This document shows positions 32,535 through 40,975 of a DNA stretch of 64,000 bases, piece after piece. Position 1 is the first letter of the stretch; the number at the start of each line of letters is the position of its first letter. A model generated the notes under the pieces. The model made no database searches. It was not told the origin of the DNA and was given only the letters and a program-made list of their open reading frames with translations. Both the position numbers and the translations under genes were made by a program. The stretch lies in contig JAVVDW010000015.1 in NCBI GenBank assembly GCA_032251335.1, forward strand, positions 8,260 to 72,259. Reading direction: 5' to 3'. Source of the DNA: UM-FILTER-40-17 sp032251335 (GTDB lineage Bacteria > Bacteroidota > Bacteroidia > Flavobacteriales > Flavobacteriaceae).

Positions 32535-33824
32535 ATGTCGTTTAAACATGATTCTATCAAAGAGGCTTTTTTGCATTTTGTTTGGCAACAAAAGAAATTC
32601 AATTTTCAGCATCTAAAAACCACAAAAGGGCAGCAAATTAGGTTATTGCAAGTTGGGCAATATAATACAGATGCGGGTCCGGATTTTTTCAATGCGCAAA
32701 TCGAAATAGACGGTCAAAAATGGGCCGGAAATGTAGAAATGCACCTGCGCGCTTCGGATTGGTACAAACATCACCACGAAACAGACCGAGCTTATGACAA
32801 TGTTATCTTGCATGTGGTTTGGGAGCAGGATGCTGAGGTCTTTTACGCAGACGAAAAACCCATACCTACCCTGGTTTTGGCGCCCTATGTGCCACGCGAA
32901 CTGTTGGACAAATATACCGAACTGATGCAGCTCAAACCTTCAGGAATTCTCTGTGAGAAGGACTTTGCACATGTAGATAGTTTCGTAAAACAACATTGGT
33001 TTGAAAGCCTGTACTTGGAGAGGCTTGAACAGAAAACCACTTACATTCAACAACTGCTTTCACAAAATCAAAACGATTGGGAAGCGACACTTTTTTATAT
33101 GTTGGCAAGGTATTTTGGTTTAAAAGTAAACGCAGCTGCTTTTGAATCGATGGCCCAACAAACTGACTTTGCCATTGTCCGGAAGCTCAGAGAAAACCAA
33201 GAAGCACTCGAAGCCCTTTTTATGGGGCAAAACCACCTGCTCGACAAAGATATTGTAGATCCTTATCTACACAAACTGCGCGACTCCTACGCCTATACAC
33301 AACATAAATTCCAATTGGACCATCAAAACATTCAACGCGCACAGTTTTTTAGGTTGCGACCGCCTAATTTTCCCAACATTCGCCTATCTCAATTGGCCGG
33401 TTTATACGCAAAACACGCCGCCGTATTTCACCGACTATTGGAAGCTCAAAGCCTCAATGATTTCTACAGGATTTTTGATGTAACTGCGGCATCGTATTGG
33501 GACAATCACTATACCTTCGGAACCCTCTCAAAGCCTTCAAAAAAGAAACTCACAAAAAGTTTTATAGATATTCAACTCATCAACGTTGTGTTTCCGATGC
33601 GCTTTGCCTACTCAACTGTCCAAGGCAAAAACCCATTTGAGCAAATTTTGGATTGGATGCAGCAAATGGCTCCCGAAAAAAACCGTTATACCAAGCTTTT
33701 CGACGATATTGAACTCATTAATAAAAATGCACTCGTCAGTCAGGCGCTGCTTCAGCTTAGTCAAAATTACTGTTTTAAAAATCGCTGCTTGTCGTGCGAA
33801 GTAGGAAATTTTTTGTTGAAATAA
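32535..33824 (+). CDS. DUF2851 family protein
   Basis: 429 residues. The N-terminal part (LHFVWQQKKFNFQHLKTT, QYNTDAGPDFFNAQIEID, WAGNVEMHLRASDWYKHHH) is the DUF2851 hallmark found almost only in Bacteroidota. The pattern of D/E, Q and K residues around AGPDFFNAQI and NVEMH recalls PD-(D/E)xK nuclease folds, but that is my impression only. A CxxxxC pair near the C-terminus (CFKNRCLSC) may bind metal. Confidence 0.88.
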   Translation: MSFKHDSIKEAFLHFVWQQKKFNFQHLKTTKGQQIRLLQVGQYNTDAGPDFFNAQIEIDGQKWAGNVEMHLRASDWYKHHHETDRAYDNVILHVVWEQDAEVFYADEKPIPTLVLAPYVPRELLDKYTELMQLKPSGILCEKDFAHVDSFVKQHWFESLYLERLEQKTTYIQQLLSQNQNDWEATLFYMLARYFGLKVNAAAFESMAQQTDFAIVRKLRENQEALEALFMGQNHLLDKDIVDPYLHKLRDSYAYTQHKFQLDHQNIQRAQFFRLRPPNFPNIRLSQLAGLYAKHAAVFHRLLEAQSLNDFYRIFDVTAASYWDNHYTFGTLSKPSKKKLTKSFIDIQLINVVFPMRFAYSTVQGKNPFEQILDWMQQMAPEKNRYTKLFDDIELINKNALVSQALLQLSQNYCFKNRCLSCEVGNFLLK

Positions 33825-33890
33825 TTTGTTTTTATTAAAAAAAAGTTAATTTTATCAAATAAAAAGTTAACAAAATTAAAACATCACTAC

Positions 33891-35135
33891 ATGAAAAAAT
33901 CTTTTTTGAATCTTAAAGCAAGGCTTGTCCTCGGTACGATGGCAGCCTTTTTATTTGCATGTCAATCCGATGGCATTTTGTCTGACACTCAAAGCGAAGA
34001 GTTGGTGCCCGTAATGGAACCGAGAGCAAATGGGGCAAACGACCAAGTAATTGCCAACAACTATATCATTGTGCTCAAGGAAGGTACTTTGCGCGGTGCA
34101 GCCGTCAGTAAATCAGACTACAAAAGTGCAGATGGGCGTTTGCGCAGCGAAATCAACCGTTTGTTTAACAGTCTTGGAATAGCACCCGGAAAAATTAAAG
34201 CCACATACGGATTTGCGGCTGAAGGTTTTGCAGCTGAACTTACCGATGAGCAGTTGGCCATGTTACAGAGAGACAGTAGGGTTGCTTTTATAGAAAAAGA
34301 CATTCAAATTCAGATAAATCCTCCCTTGGAAATCAACATGGGCAAACCCGGAGGCGGAGGTGGAGGCAGCACGCCATCGCAATCAACACCTTGGGGCATA
34401 GCCAGAGTAGGCGGAGCCGGTGATGGTACCGGCAAAACCGCTTGGATTATTGATTCGGGTATCCAACTGGATCATCCCGATTTGAACGTAGATACCCAAC
34501 GCAGTATTTCGTTTCTAGGTGGCAGAAATACCAGTCCAGATGATCAAAATGGACACGGTACGCATGTAGCCGGCACGGTAGCGGCACTTAATAATACTAT
34601 TGGTGTGATAGGTGTTGCGGCCGGTGCTAATGTGGTAGCCGTTCGCGTTCTTGACAGAAGAGGTTCTGGGTCTATTTCCGGGGTAATTGCCGGTGTGGAT
34701 TATGTAGCCGCTAATGGCAACAATGGCGATGTAGCCAATATGAGTTTGGGTGGAGGTGTTTCTACTACACTGGATAATGCTGTCATCAATGCGGCCGCCA
34801 CAGGTGTCAAATTTGCTTTGGCGGCAGGCAATGAAAGCGACGATGCCATCAATCATTCTCCGGCTAGAGCAGAAGGTGCAAATATTTTTACCATTTCCGC
34901 ATTCGACAGCAGCGACCGTTTCGCTTCTTTTTCAAACTTCGGTGCCGGGGTAGATTTTGCTTGTCCGGGTGTTTCTATAAACTCTACTTGGACAGGTGGC
35001 GGTTATAACACCATTAGTGGTACTTCTATGGCAGCACCTCACATGGCTGGCTTATTACTTTTGGGTAATGTGACCACAGATGGATTTGTAAGCAACGATC
35101 CGGATGGCAATCCCGATCCTATTGCACACAGATAA
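33891..35135 (+). CDS. S8 family (subtilisin-like) serine protease, lipoprotein
   Basis: 414 residues. Lipoprotein signal ending AFLFACQSDG (Cys24). An I9 inhibitor-type propeptide runs from NNYIIVLKEG (about 57) to IEKDIQIQ (about 141). The catalytic domain has Asp188 in WIIDSGIQLDHPDL, His222 in NGHGTHVAGT, oxyanion Asn314 in AAGNES and Ser379 in SGTSMAAPHMAG, so all catalytic residues are present. No type IX secretion C-terminal domain is visible. Likely surface or periplasmic proteolysis. It is followed by a terminator at 35156. Confidence 0.95.
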   Translation: MKKSFLNLKARLVLGTMAAFLFACQSDGILSDTQSEELVPVMEPRANGANDQVIANNYIIVLKEGTLRGAAVSKSDYKSADGRLRSEINRLFNSLGIAPGKIKATYGFAAEGFAAELTDEQLAMLQRDSRVAFIEKDIQIQINPPLEINMGKPGGGGGGSTPSQSTPWGIARVGGAGDGTGKTAWIIDSGIQLDHPDLNVDTQRSISFLGGRNTSPDDQNGHGTHVAGTVAALNNTIGVIGVAAGANVVAVRVLDRRGSGSISGVIAGVDYVAANGNNGDVANMSLGGGVSTTLDNAVINAAATGVKFALAAGNESDDAINHSPARAEGANIFTISAFDSSDRFASFSNFGAGVDFACPGVSINSTWTGGGYNTISGTSMAAPHMAGLLLLGNVTTDGFVSNDPDGNPDPIAHR

Positions 35136-35155
35136 AATTTTAATTTTATATCATC

Positions 35156-35185
35156 AAAAAACCACTTATATTGAGTGGTTTTTTT
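35156..35185 (+). terminator. intrinsic terminator after the subtilisin gene
   Basis: AAAAAACCACT (35156-35166), loop TATATTG, AGTGGTTTTTT. The outer flanks CATCAAAA and TTTTGATG extend the symmetry. Confidence 0.88.
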
Positions 35186-35209
35186 ATTTTTGATGCAAGA
35201 AGAATCATC

Positions 35210-35299
35210 GTGAAACACCCATGTAAAAATATTCACACACAGGTACATGATTATCCTAGGGCGTTCCGTGCGACAGATAAAGACAAATAAAATAAACAC
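35210..35299 (+). repeat. ATGAAACACCC-family repeat unit, copy 4 (short class, 90 nt)
   Basis: Begins GTGAAACACCCATGTAAAAA (GTG instead of ATG), contains CATGATTATCCTAGGGCGTTCC, lacks the cctgtgctgag insert, and ends AAATAAAATAAACAC directly at copy 5. The mini frame from the GTG reads KHPCKNIHTQVHDYPRAF and onwards to TAA. Confidence 0.87.
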
Positions 35300-35414
35300 A
35301 TGAAACACCCATGTAAAAATATTGACGCACAGGAGTATGATTATTGTAGGGCGTTCCATGCCTGTGCTGAGCACAGTCGAAGTATGACCTTTAAAAATCA
35401 ATAAATATAAACAC
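35300..35414 (+). repeat. ATGAAACACCC-family repeat unit, copy 5 (long class, 115 nt)
   Basis: Begins ATGAAACACCCATGTAAAAA, contains the insert GCCTGTGCTGAGCACAGTCG and ends ATAAATATAAACAC exactly at the ATG of the PspC gene (35415). Its mini frame is the longest, 34 codons (MKHPCKNIDAQEYDYCRAF and onwards). Confidence 0.88.
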
Positions 35415-35642
35415 ATGAAATTTATCTATGCAATCCGAAGTTTTTTTGAAAAGCACGGTTTTGAAGTGGCTTCGCGTTTGGCAGATAAATTGGGTATGCG
35501 CGCCAAAAATGTAAGACTGTTTTTTATTTACATATCTTTCGCAACTGTTGGTTTGTGGTTTGGTGTTTATATAACCATGGCATTTGTGCTTAGAATAAAA
35601 GATTTGGTTTACACCAAAAGAACCTCTGTTTTTGATTTATGA
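35415..35642 (+). CDS. PspC domain small membrane protein
   Basis: 75 residues. The segment FEVASRLADKLGMRAKNVRL followed by a hydrophobic helix (FFIYISFATVGLWFGVYITM) is a PspC-type domain, here without the PspB/PspA partners of enterobacteria. It ends in an ATGA overlap with the channel gene, so the two are coupled. Repeat copy 5 ends at its start codon. Confidence 0.82.
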   Translation: MKFIYAIRSFFEKHGFEVASRLADKLGMRAKNVRLFFIYISFATVGLWFGVYITMAFVLRIKDLVYTKRTSVFDL

Positions 35643-36640
35643 TACAATTTTTTAAGAATAAAATTTATGTTGTATCCTTTTTGTTGTTGTTTCTATTTGT
35701 AACAGCAACTGTAGGCTATAAGTTACTTTCCGATATTCCTTGGTTAGATGCTTTTTATATGGCTGTCATTACTATAGCTACTGTGGGTTTTAGAGAATAC
35801 GTTCCGGATACTGCAGAAGCAAAAATATTCACTATCTTTATCATTATTAGTAGTTTGATCATCATAGGTTATTCTTTGTCGATTGTCACAGAGTATATTT
35901 TCAGTAAAAATATTTTAAATCAATTTATCTACAAGAAAGTGCAGCAAAAGATAGACAAACTCAGCAATCACATTATCGTGTGCGGGTTCGGACGAAATGG
36001 TAGCCAAGCCGCAGCAAAACTCAGTACTTACAAAAAACCCTATGTTGTGGTAGAACGCGACGAGCAACTCATAGAGGGGTGGGCCAGTGAAAGTAAACTT
36101 TTCGTAAAAGGCGATGCCAGCAATGATGAGGTGCTTTTGAAGGCGGGGATTTTAAAAGCTTCTTTTCTTATCACCGCCCTGCCTAGTGATGCGGACAATT
36201 TATATGTGGTATTAACTGCCAGGCAGCTCAATCCGAAGTTGACAATCATCAGCAGGGCCTCGCAAGAGTCGTCATACAAAAAACTGAAACTGGCCGGTGC
36301 GGACAACGTGATTATGCCTGATAAAATTGGAGGTGATCACATGGCTTCGTTGGTAGTATCGCCCGATTTGACAGAATTTATAGACCGTCTTTCCATAGTA
36401 GGAGAAAACGCGGTAAACATTGAAGAGATTTGTATAAAAGACATGTCTTCGGGAAAAAACATCAGTTCTATTCGCGATTTGGATCTGCGAAAACTCACCG
36501 GATGTACTGTCATTGGGATGAAAAATAGTGACGGCGACTACACCATCAACCCCGATCCCGATACCCAACTCAATATCAATTCCAGAATTATAGTGTTGGG
36601 TAAAACGGAACAAATTAAAAAATTAAACGAATTATTTTAA
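35639..36640 (+). CDS. potassium channel family protein with RCK (TrkA-N) domain
   Basis: 333 residues. Two membrane helices (about 9-27 and 64-85) flank a pore loop ending ATVGFREYVP, followed by a Rossmann RCK domain (IIVCGFGRNGSQAA; EGWASESKLFVKGDASND) and a TrkA-C-like end. The selectivity filter reads T-V-G-F-R (48-52) where most K+ channels have T-x-G-Y/F-G. Probably a ligand-gated K+ or non-selective cation channel in the inner membrane. Confidence 0.88.
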   Translation: MIQFFKNKIYVVSFLLLFLFVTATVGYKLLSDIPWLDAFYMAVITIATVGFREYVPDTAEAKIFTIFIIISSLIIIGYSLSIVTEYIFSKNILNQFIYKKVQQKIDKLSNHIIVCGFGRNGSQAAAKLSTYKKPYVVVERDEQLIEGWASESKLFVKGDASNDEVLLKAGILKASFLITALPSDADNLYVVLTARQLNPKLTIISRASQESSYKKLKLAGADNVIMPDKIGGDHMASLVVSPDLTEFIDRLSIVGENAVNIEEICIKDMSSGKNISSIRDLDLRKLTGCTVIGMKNSDGDYTINPDPDTQLNINSRIIVLGKTEQIKKLNELF

Positions 36641-36745
36641 TTTTACCTGATGATTAAGTTGTTTGAAATCATCAAGTTAATTACATTATGTGCATTTGTA
36701 TTCACGGAAAATGCCAGATAGCTCATTTTTATAAGCCTATTTTTC

Positions 36746-36753
36746 TATATTTG
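36746..36753 (+). promoter_or_regulatory. -7 promoter element of the NSS transporter gene
   Basis: TATATTTG fits TAnnTTTG and predicts a start near 36760, about 19 nt before the ATG. A -33 TTG is not evident. Confidence 0.6.
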
Positions 36754-36778
36754 GAAACCTTTAACTCAATTTAACCTC

Positions 36779-38449
36779 ATGTCACAAAAAGTAGAATCTT
36801 GGGGCTCGCGTGTCGGCCTTATTCTCGCAATGGCCGGAAATGCAGTCGGTCTTGGTAATTTTCTCAGATTTCCGGTGCAGGCTGTTCAAAATGGCGGCGG
36901 TGCTTTTATCATTCCTTACTTGGTTTGTTTCCTAGTCATGGGAATTCCTTTACTTTTTATAGAATGGTCATCCGGCAGGTTTGGTGGAAAATTTGGTAAT
37001 CACAGCACACCTTATATCTTGGACACCATGGCCAAAGGCCGGGTTTGGAAGTACATTGGTGTCTTTGGAATCTTTACCAACATAGCGGTTGTTTCCTATT
37101 ATTGCTATATAGAATCTTGGACAATGTCTTATGTTTACCACTCTTTGATTGGTACTTTTCAGGGCATGAGTCAGGGTGATGTTGCAAATTTCTTTTCAGA
37201 TTATACAACCATAGGAATGTCCACTACCGGAATTCCATACGAAGCCATCGTTTTCTATGTCATTTGCTTGGCCATAAACACCTATATTTTATCCAAAGGC
37301 CTGGGTGGTATTGAGAAAGTAGCTAAAATTGGGATGCCTTTGCTCATTCTTTTTGGCGTCATTTTAGCCGTCAGAGGACTTACTTTGGGTACAAGTGGAG
37401 CTTCCGAAGCTTTTCCTGCCGGAAATGCATGGGACGGGCTCAACTTCTTGTGGACACCACAATTTGATTCCCTGACAAATCCGAAAGTATGGATGGCCGC
37501 CGCCGGACAGATTTTCTTCACACTTTCTGTCGGTATGGGAACCATTCATTGCTACGCAGCTTATCTGAAATCTAAAGATGATGTGGCGTTAAACGCCGTT
37601 TCGGCTGGTTTTATGAACGAATTTGTCGAAGTTGTACTCGGCAGCTTGGTTGTGATTCCGATTGCAGCCGGATATTTGGGGCTAGATTGGGTACTCGAAA
37701 ACGCCGGATTTGGTATGGCATTCCAGACGATGCCTTATCTCTTTCAGCAATGGGGGACTACGCTGGCAGCCATAGCCGGATTGCTCTGGTTTGGCTTGTT
37801 GTTTTTTGCAGGAATTACGTCCTCACTAGCCATGGGCACACCTTGGGTTGGTTTTATGCGCGATGAGTTTGACTGGAACCAAACCAAAAGCGCCTGGTCT
37901 TTCGGATTGTTGGCACTTATCATGGGCTTACCTACGGTATTCTTTTATAATATGGGTGTTTTTGACGAATATGATTATTGGGCAGGAACCGTCAGTTTGG
38001 TTGTGTTTGCCTTGCTCGAAACCATCGTGTTTTCTTGGATATTCGGCATCGATAAAGGTTGGCGCGAAATCAATGAAGGCGCTGATATCAAAATACCCAA
38101 CATCTATAAGTTTATCATTAAATACATCACACCTACGCTACTACTTATCGTGTTCTTGGGCGCTATCTTTACACCCCTAAACAATGATTGGGCGGGTAAT
38201 TTGTCATCGCTATTTAGCGGTAACGGTTGGACTTTGGACAATTCGTCCATCATCAACCAACTGGCTTTTTCGGGTATAGAGGAGAAAATTGCGGCAACCA
38301 CGGACGCCGTTGAAAAAGAAAGGCTACTCGATCAAAAATTCTATATATCTATGGCGCGCTTTATGCTCTTAGGTCTATTTTTATTTATCAGTGCCATCGT
38401 TTATGTGGCATTTAACAAACGCAGAAGAGAAGGGAGGAACACACTATGA
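36779..38449 (+). CDS. sodium-dependent neurotransmitter:sodium symporter (NSS) family transporter
   Basis: 556 residues with about 12 membrane segments. The TM1 signature WGSRVGLILAMAGNAVGLGN and LRFPVQAVQNGGGAFIIPY are the NSS sodium/substrate site. Bacterial NSS members import amino acids with Na+. The stop overlaps the start of a 47-codon gene that looks like the small subunit of methionine/alanine importers, which suggests a two-part amino-acid importer of the MetP/MetS type. Confidence 0.92.
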   Translation: MSQKVESWGSRVGLILAMAGNAVGLGNFLRFPVQAVQNGGGAFIIPYLVCFLVMGIPLLFIEWSSGRFGGKFGNHSTPYILDTMAKGRVWKYIGVFGIFTNIAVVSYYCYIESWTMSYVYHSLIGTFQGMSQGDVANFFSDYTTIGMSTTGIPYEAIVFYVICLAINTYILSKGLGGIEKVAKIGMPLLILFGVILAVRGLTLGTSGASEAFPAGNAWDGLNFLWTPQFDSLTNPKVWMAAAGQIFFTLSVGMGTIHCYAAYLKSKDDVALNAVSAGFMNEFVEVVLGSLVVIPIAAGYLGLDWVLENAGFGMAFQTMPYLFQQWGTTLAAIAGLLWFGLLFFAGITSSLAMGTPWVGFMRDEFDWNQTKSAWSFGLLALIMGLPTVFFYNMGVFDEYDYWAGTVSLVVFALLETIVFSWIFGIDKGWREINEGADIKIPNIYKFIIKYITPTLLLIVFLGAIFTPLNNDWAGNLSSLFSGNGWTLDNSSIINQLAFSGIEEKIAATTDAVEKERLLDQKFYISMARFMLLGLFLFISAIVYVAFNKRRREGRNTL

Positions 38450-38589
38450 CAACACCAGCTATTTTAACCATGATTATCGCACAGGGAACCATTATTTCCC
38501 TAGCAGTTTATTTCTTTTACAGAGTGCTCACCACACCGCCAAAAGAAGAGCCCGACTCCTTTTCTGAAAACGATGATGAGCCACGGTAG
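38446..38589 (+). CDS. MetS-like small subunit of NSS transporter
   Basis: 47 residues beginning MTTPAILTMIIAQGTIISLA: one membrane helix followed by an acidic Pro-rich tail ending SENDDEPR. The start overlaps the transporter stop (ATGA), the position of metS behind metP in other bacteria, where the small protein is needed for transport. Identification rests on position, size and the T-P-A-I-x-x-M start. Confidence 0.75.
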   Translation: MTTPAILTMIIAQGTIISLAVYFFYRVLTTPPKEEPDSFSENDDEPR

Positions 38590-38629
38590 TAAATGTAAGT
38601 AATTATACTGCTTTAAGACTGATTAGACG

Positions 38630-39502
38630 ATGAAACTCAATCTAAGTCAGCGTTCCGGTTTGGTATTTTTACTCGTGATTTTGGGATCGGTTCAGGCCTT
38701 TATTTGGTTTAAAAATGATGCGCATGAAGTTAAAGATGTAGCCCTGTCTAAAGATCTGCAACTAATACAGTGGCAAATAGATTCTTTAAAAGCGGCTTCA
38801 CCAAAACGAGACACGATTTATCCGTTTAATCCCAACTACCTTACCGACTACAAAGGCTATCAATTAGGAATGAGCCTTGAAGAAATAGACAGACTGATGG
38901 CTTTTAGAAAAACCGGAAAGTTTGTTAATTCTGTAACTGATTTTCAGCAAGTTACGGCGGTTTCAGATTCGCTGCTCGATGCCATAAGTCCGTATTTCAA
39001 ATTTCCCGATTGGGTAGTTGCTGCCCAAAAAAAAACAGACAAAGACCGCTTTTCGAACACTTACGAAACTAAAGCCAATCTGAATGCAGAAGTTTCCAAA
39101 GTCGATTTGAACACAGCGACTGCTGAAGATTTAAAAACGATTTATGGAATCGGAGAAAAGTTGTCGGTTCGGATTGTAGAATTTAGAGAAAAACTGGGCG
39201 GATTTGCTGCTGATTTTCAATTGTATGATGTGTATGGATTGGATACGGCCACTGTTGAAAAAGCCTTGAAGAAGTTTACAGTCCTCACACCCGTGGCCAT
39301 TGAAAAACTCGATGTGAATACAGCAACTTACGATCAATTGAAACAGATTCCTTATCTCAATTCATGGCTTGCCAGAAAAATCATTACCTTTCGTCAAAAC
39401 CATGGACCAATTGAAGACCTGCAAGAATTAACAAAAATTCAAGATTTCCCGACCAACAGGCTATCTTCAATTGCTTTATATTTGTACACCAAAAAGCTAT
39501 GA
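38630..39502 (+). CDS. ComEA-like helix-hairpin-helix protein
   Basis: 290 residues with an N-terminal membrane anchor (FLLVILGSVQAFIWF). Three HhH-like repeats follow: the first weak around SLEEIDRLMAFRKTGKFVN, then VDLNTATAEDLKTIYGIGEK with RIVEFREKLGGF, and LDVNTATYDQLKQIPYLNSW with KIITFRQNHGPI. ComEA-type proteins bind double-stranded DNA, in competence in some species. No other competence gene is near. Its end overlaps the acyl-CoA dehydrogenase gene (ATGA). Confidence 0.88.
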   Translation: MKLNLSQRSGLVFLLVILGSVQAFIWFKNDAHEVKDVALSKDLQLIQWQIDSLKAASPKRDTIYPFNPNYLTDYKGYQLGMSLEEIDRLMAFRKTGKFVNSVTDFQQVTAVSDSLLDAISPYFKFPDWVVAAQKKTDKDRFSNTYETKANLNAEVSKVDLNTATAEDLKTIYGIGEKLSVRIVEFREKLGGFAADFQLYDVYGLDTATVEKALKKFTVLTPVAIEKLDVNTATYDQLKQIPYLNSWLARKIITFRQNHGPIEDLQELTKIQDFPTNRLSSIALYLYTKKL

Positions 39503-40659
39503 GTAATACTATTAATTTTGATTACCGCGAGGCCTTGCATCTCGTGGCAGATTCGGCCAAAACCTTTTCCGAACAACACATACTTCCGTATGTAATGGAA
39601 TGGGATGAAAGCCAAGAATTTCCAAGAGCACTGTTTACCGAATTGGGAAAAATGGGTTTCATGGGCGTCTTGGTGCCCGAAAATTTAGGAGGTTCGGCAC
39701 TTGGCTATCATGAATACATAGCCATTATTGAAGAAATTTCAAAAGTGGATCCGTCTATCGGACTTTCTGTGGCTGCCCATAACTCCCTTTGTACAAACCA
39801 CATACTGAGTTTTGGCAACGAAGCACAACGCCAAAGATGGATACCCAAATTGGCACATGGCGAATGGCTAGGCGCTTGGGGGCTTACAGAACACAACACA
39901 GGTAGCGATGCCGGAGGGATGAGCACTACTGCCGTGCGAAAAGATGGCGGTTGGGTTATCAATGGCACCAAAAACTTTATTACCCACGGAAAAAGCGGCG
40001 ACATAGCTGTGGTCATTGCACGCACAGGCGAAAAAGGAGATTCACACGGCATGACTACTTTTGTAGTGGAAAAAGGCACACCCGGATTTAGTTCAGGGAA
40101 AAAAGAGAATAAATTGGGCATGCGGGCTTCGGAAACAGCCGAAATGATTTTTTCTGACTGTTTTGTTCCGGACGACCACGTGTTGGGTGAAGAAGGCGAT
40201 GGCTTCATTCAATCTATGAAAATACTGGATGGCGGACGCATATCCATCGGTGCACTCTCTTTAGGTATTGCCAAAGGCGCTTATGAAGCTGCTTTAAAGT
40301 ATTCTTCAGAACGCGTACAATTTGGCAAACCAATCAACCAGTTTCAAGCCATTTCGTTCAAACTGGCAGACATGGCCACTAAGATAGAAGCAGCCGAGTT
40401 GTTGCTTCACAAAGCGGCTTTTTTGAAAAATAAAAATGTAAAAATGACCAAAGAGAGTGCCATGAGCAAACTTTATGCATCTGAAATATGCGTTGAAATT
40501 GCGTCAGAGGCCGTGCAAATTTTTGGCGGTTACGGATTTACAAAAGACTTTCCGGTAGAGAAATTTTACCGCGATGCCAAACTCTGTACGATTGGTGAAG
40601 GCACGTCTGAGATACAAAAGTTGGTTATAGCAAGAAATATTATCGGCAAACATGCGTAG
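39499..40659 (+). CDS. acyl-CoA dehydrogenase
   Basis: 386 residues, the usual length. FAD/acyl-CoA motifs: GLTEHNTGSDAGGM, WVINGTKNFITHG, ERVQFGKPINQFQAI, and the C-terminal catalytic Glu in CTIGEGTSEIQKLVIARNII. It oxidises an acyl-CoA to the enoyl-CoA; motif wording is closest to short- or branched-chain (butyryl-CoA-type) enzymes, but chain length is not certain. Coupled to the HhH gene by a 4-nt overlap, with no evident functional link. Confidence 0.93.
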   Translation: MSNTINFDYREALHLVADSAKTFSEQHILPYVMEWDESQEFPRALFTELGKMGFMGVLVPENLGGSALGYHEYIAIIEEISKVDPSIGLSVAAHNSLCTNHILSFGNEAQRQRWIPKLAHGEWLGAWGLTEHNTGSDAGGMSTTAVRKDGGWVINGTKNFITHGKSGDIAVVIARTGEKGDSHGMTTFVVEKGTPGFSSGKKENKLGMRASETAEMIFSDCFVPDDHVLGEEGDGFIQSMKILDGGRISIGALSLGIAKGAYEAALKYSSERVQFGKPINQFQAISFKLADMATKIEAAELLLHKAAFLKNKNVKMTKESAMSKLYASEICVEIASEAVQIFGGYGFTKDFPVEKFYRDAKLCTIGEGTSEIQKLVIARNIIGKHA

Positions 40660-40674
40660 TTTCAAAAAAACGCT

Positions 40675-40682
40675 TACTTTTG
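40675..40682 (+). promoter_or_regulatory. -7 promoter element of rpsU
   Basis: TACTTTTG fits TAnnTTTG and predicts a start near 40689, giving a very short leader that still includes the Shine-Dalgarno at 40696. Confidence 0.65.
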
Positions 40683-40695
40683 CCGTCCAAATGAG

Positions 40696-40703
40696 AGGAG
40701 GTG
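40696..40703 (+). promoter_or_regulatory. strong Shine-Dalgarno sequence of rpsU
   Basis: AGGAGGTG is complementary to the 16S anti-Shine-Dalgarno and ends 8 nt before the ATG at 40712. In Bacteroidota the anti-Shine-Dalgarno is normally hidden by bS21, bS18 and bS6, and genes rarely have such a motif; rpsU is the known exception and is thought to sense loss of bS21 from ribosomes. Confidence 0.88.
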
Positions 40704-40711
40704 TCTAAGCT

Positions 40712-40906
40712 ATGTTAATTATTCCCATCAAAGAAGGCGAGAATATAGATCGCGCGCTAAAACGCTACAAACGAAAATTTGATCGCGTGGGTGTCATCCG
40801 TAAATTGCGTGCTAAGCAACAGTTTACCAAGCCGTCCGTTGAGCGCAGAGCTACTTTGCAAAAAGCACAGTACATTCAAACGCTGAGAGATAAAGAAAAC
40901 CAATAG
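40712..40906 (+). CDS. rpsU: 30S ribosomal protein bS21
   Basis: 64 residues, typical bS21: MLIIPIKEGENIDRALKRYK, then RKFDRVGVIRKLRAKQQFT and a basic C-terminus. In Bacteroidota it helps to sequester the anti-Shine-Dalgarno on the small subunit. The strong Shine-Dalgarno upstream fits translational autoregulation. Own promoter upstream and terminator downstream, so it is a single-gene unit. Confidence 0.97.
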   Translation: MLIIPIKEGENIDRALKRYKRKFDRVGVIRKLRAKQQFTKPSVERRATLQKAQYIQTLRDKENQ

Positions 40907-40931
40907 GCAATATTTGTTTTTCAAACCATAC

Positions 40932-40975
40932 ATCTGATATAGAAAGTTTCGTAACTTTGTGTATCAGATTTTTTT
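40932..40975 (+). terminator. intrinsic terminator after rpsU
   Basis: ATCTGATA (40932-40939) pairs with TATCAGAT (40962-40969), and AAAGTT/AACTTT pair inside it, followed by a T run that reaches the ATG of the next gene at 40976. The stem also contains the -7 box of that gene. Confidence 0.82.
40952..40959 (+). promoter_or_regulatory. -7 promoter element of the Xer recombinase gene, inside the rpsU terminator
   Basis: TAACTTTG fits TAnnTTTG. The start point would be near 40966, leaving a leader of about 10 nt made of the T run. The box lies on the descending arm of the terminator hairpin. Confidence 0.55.
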
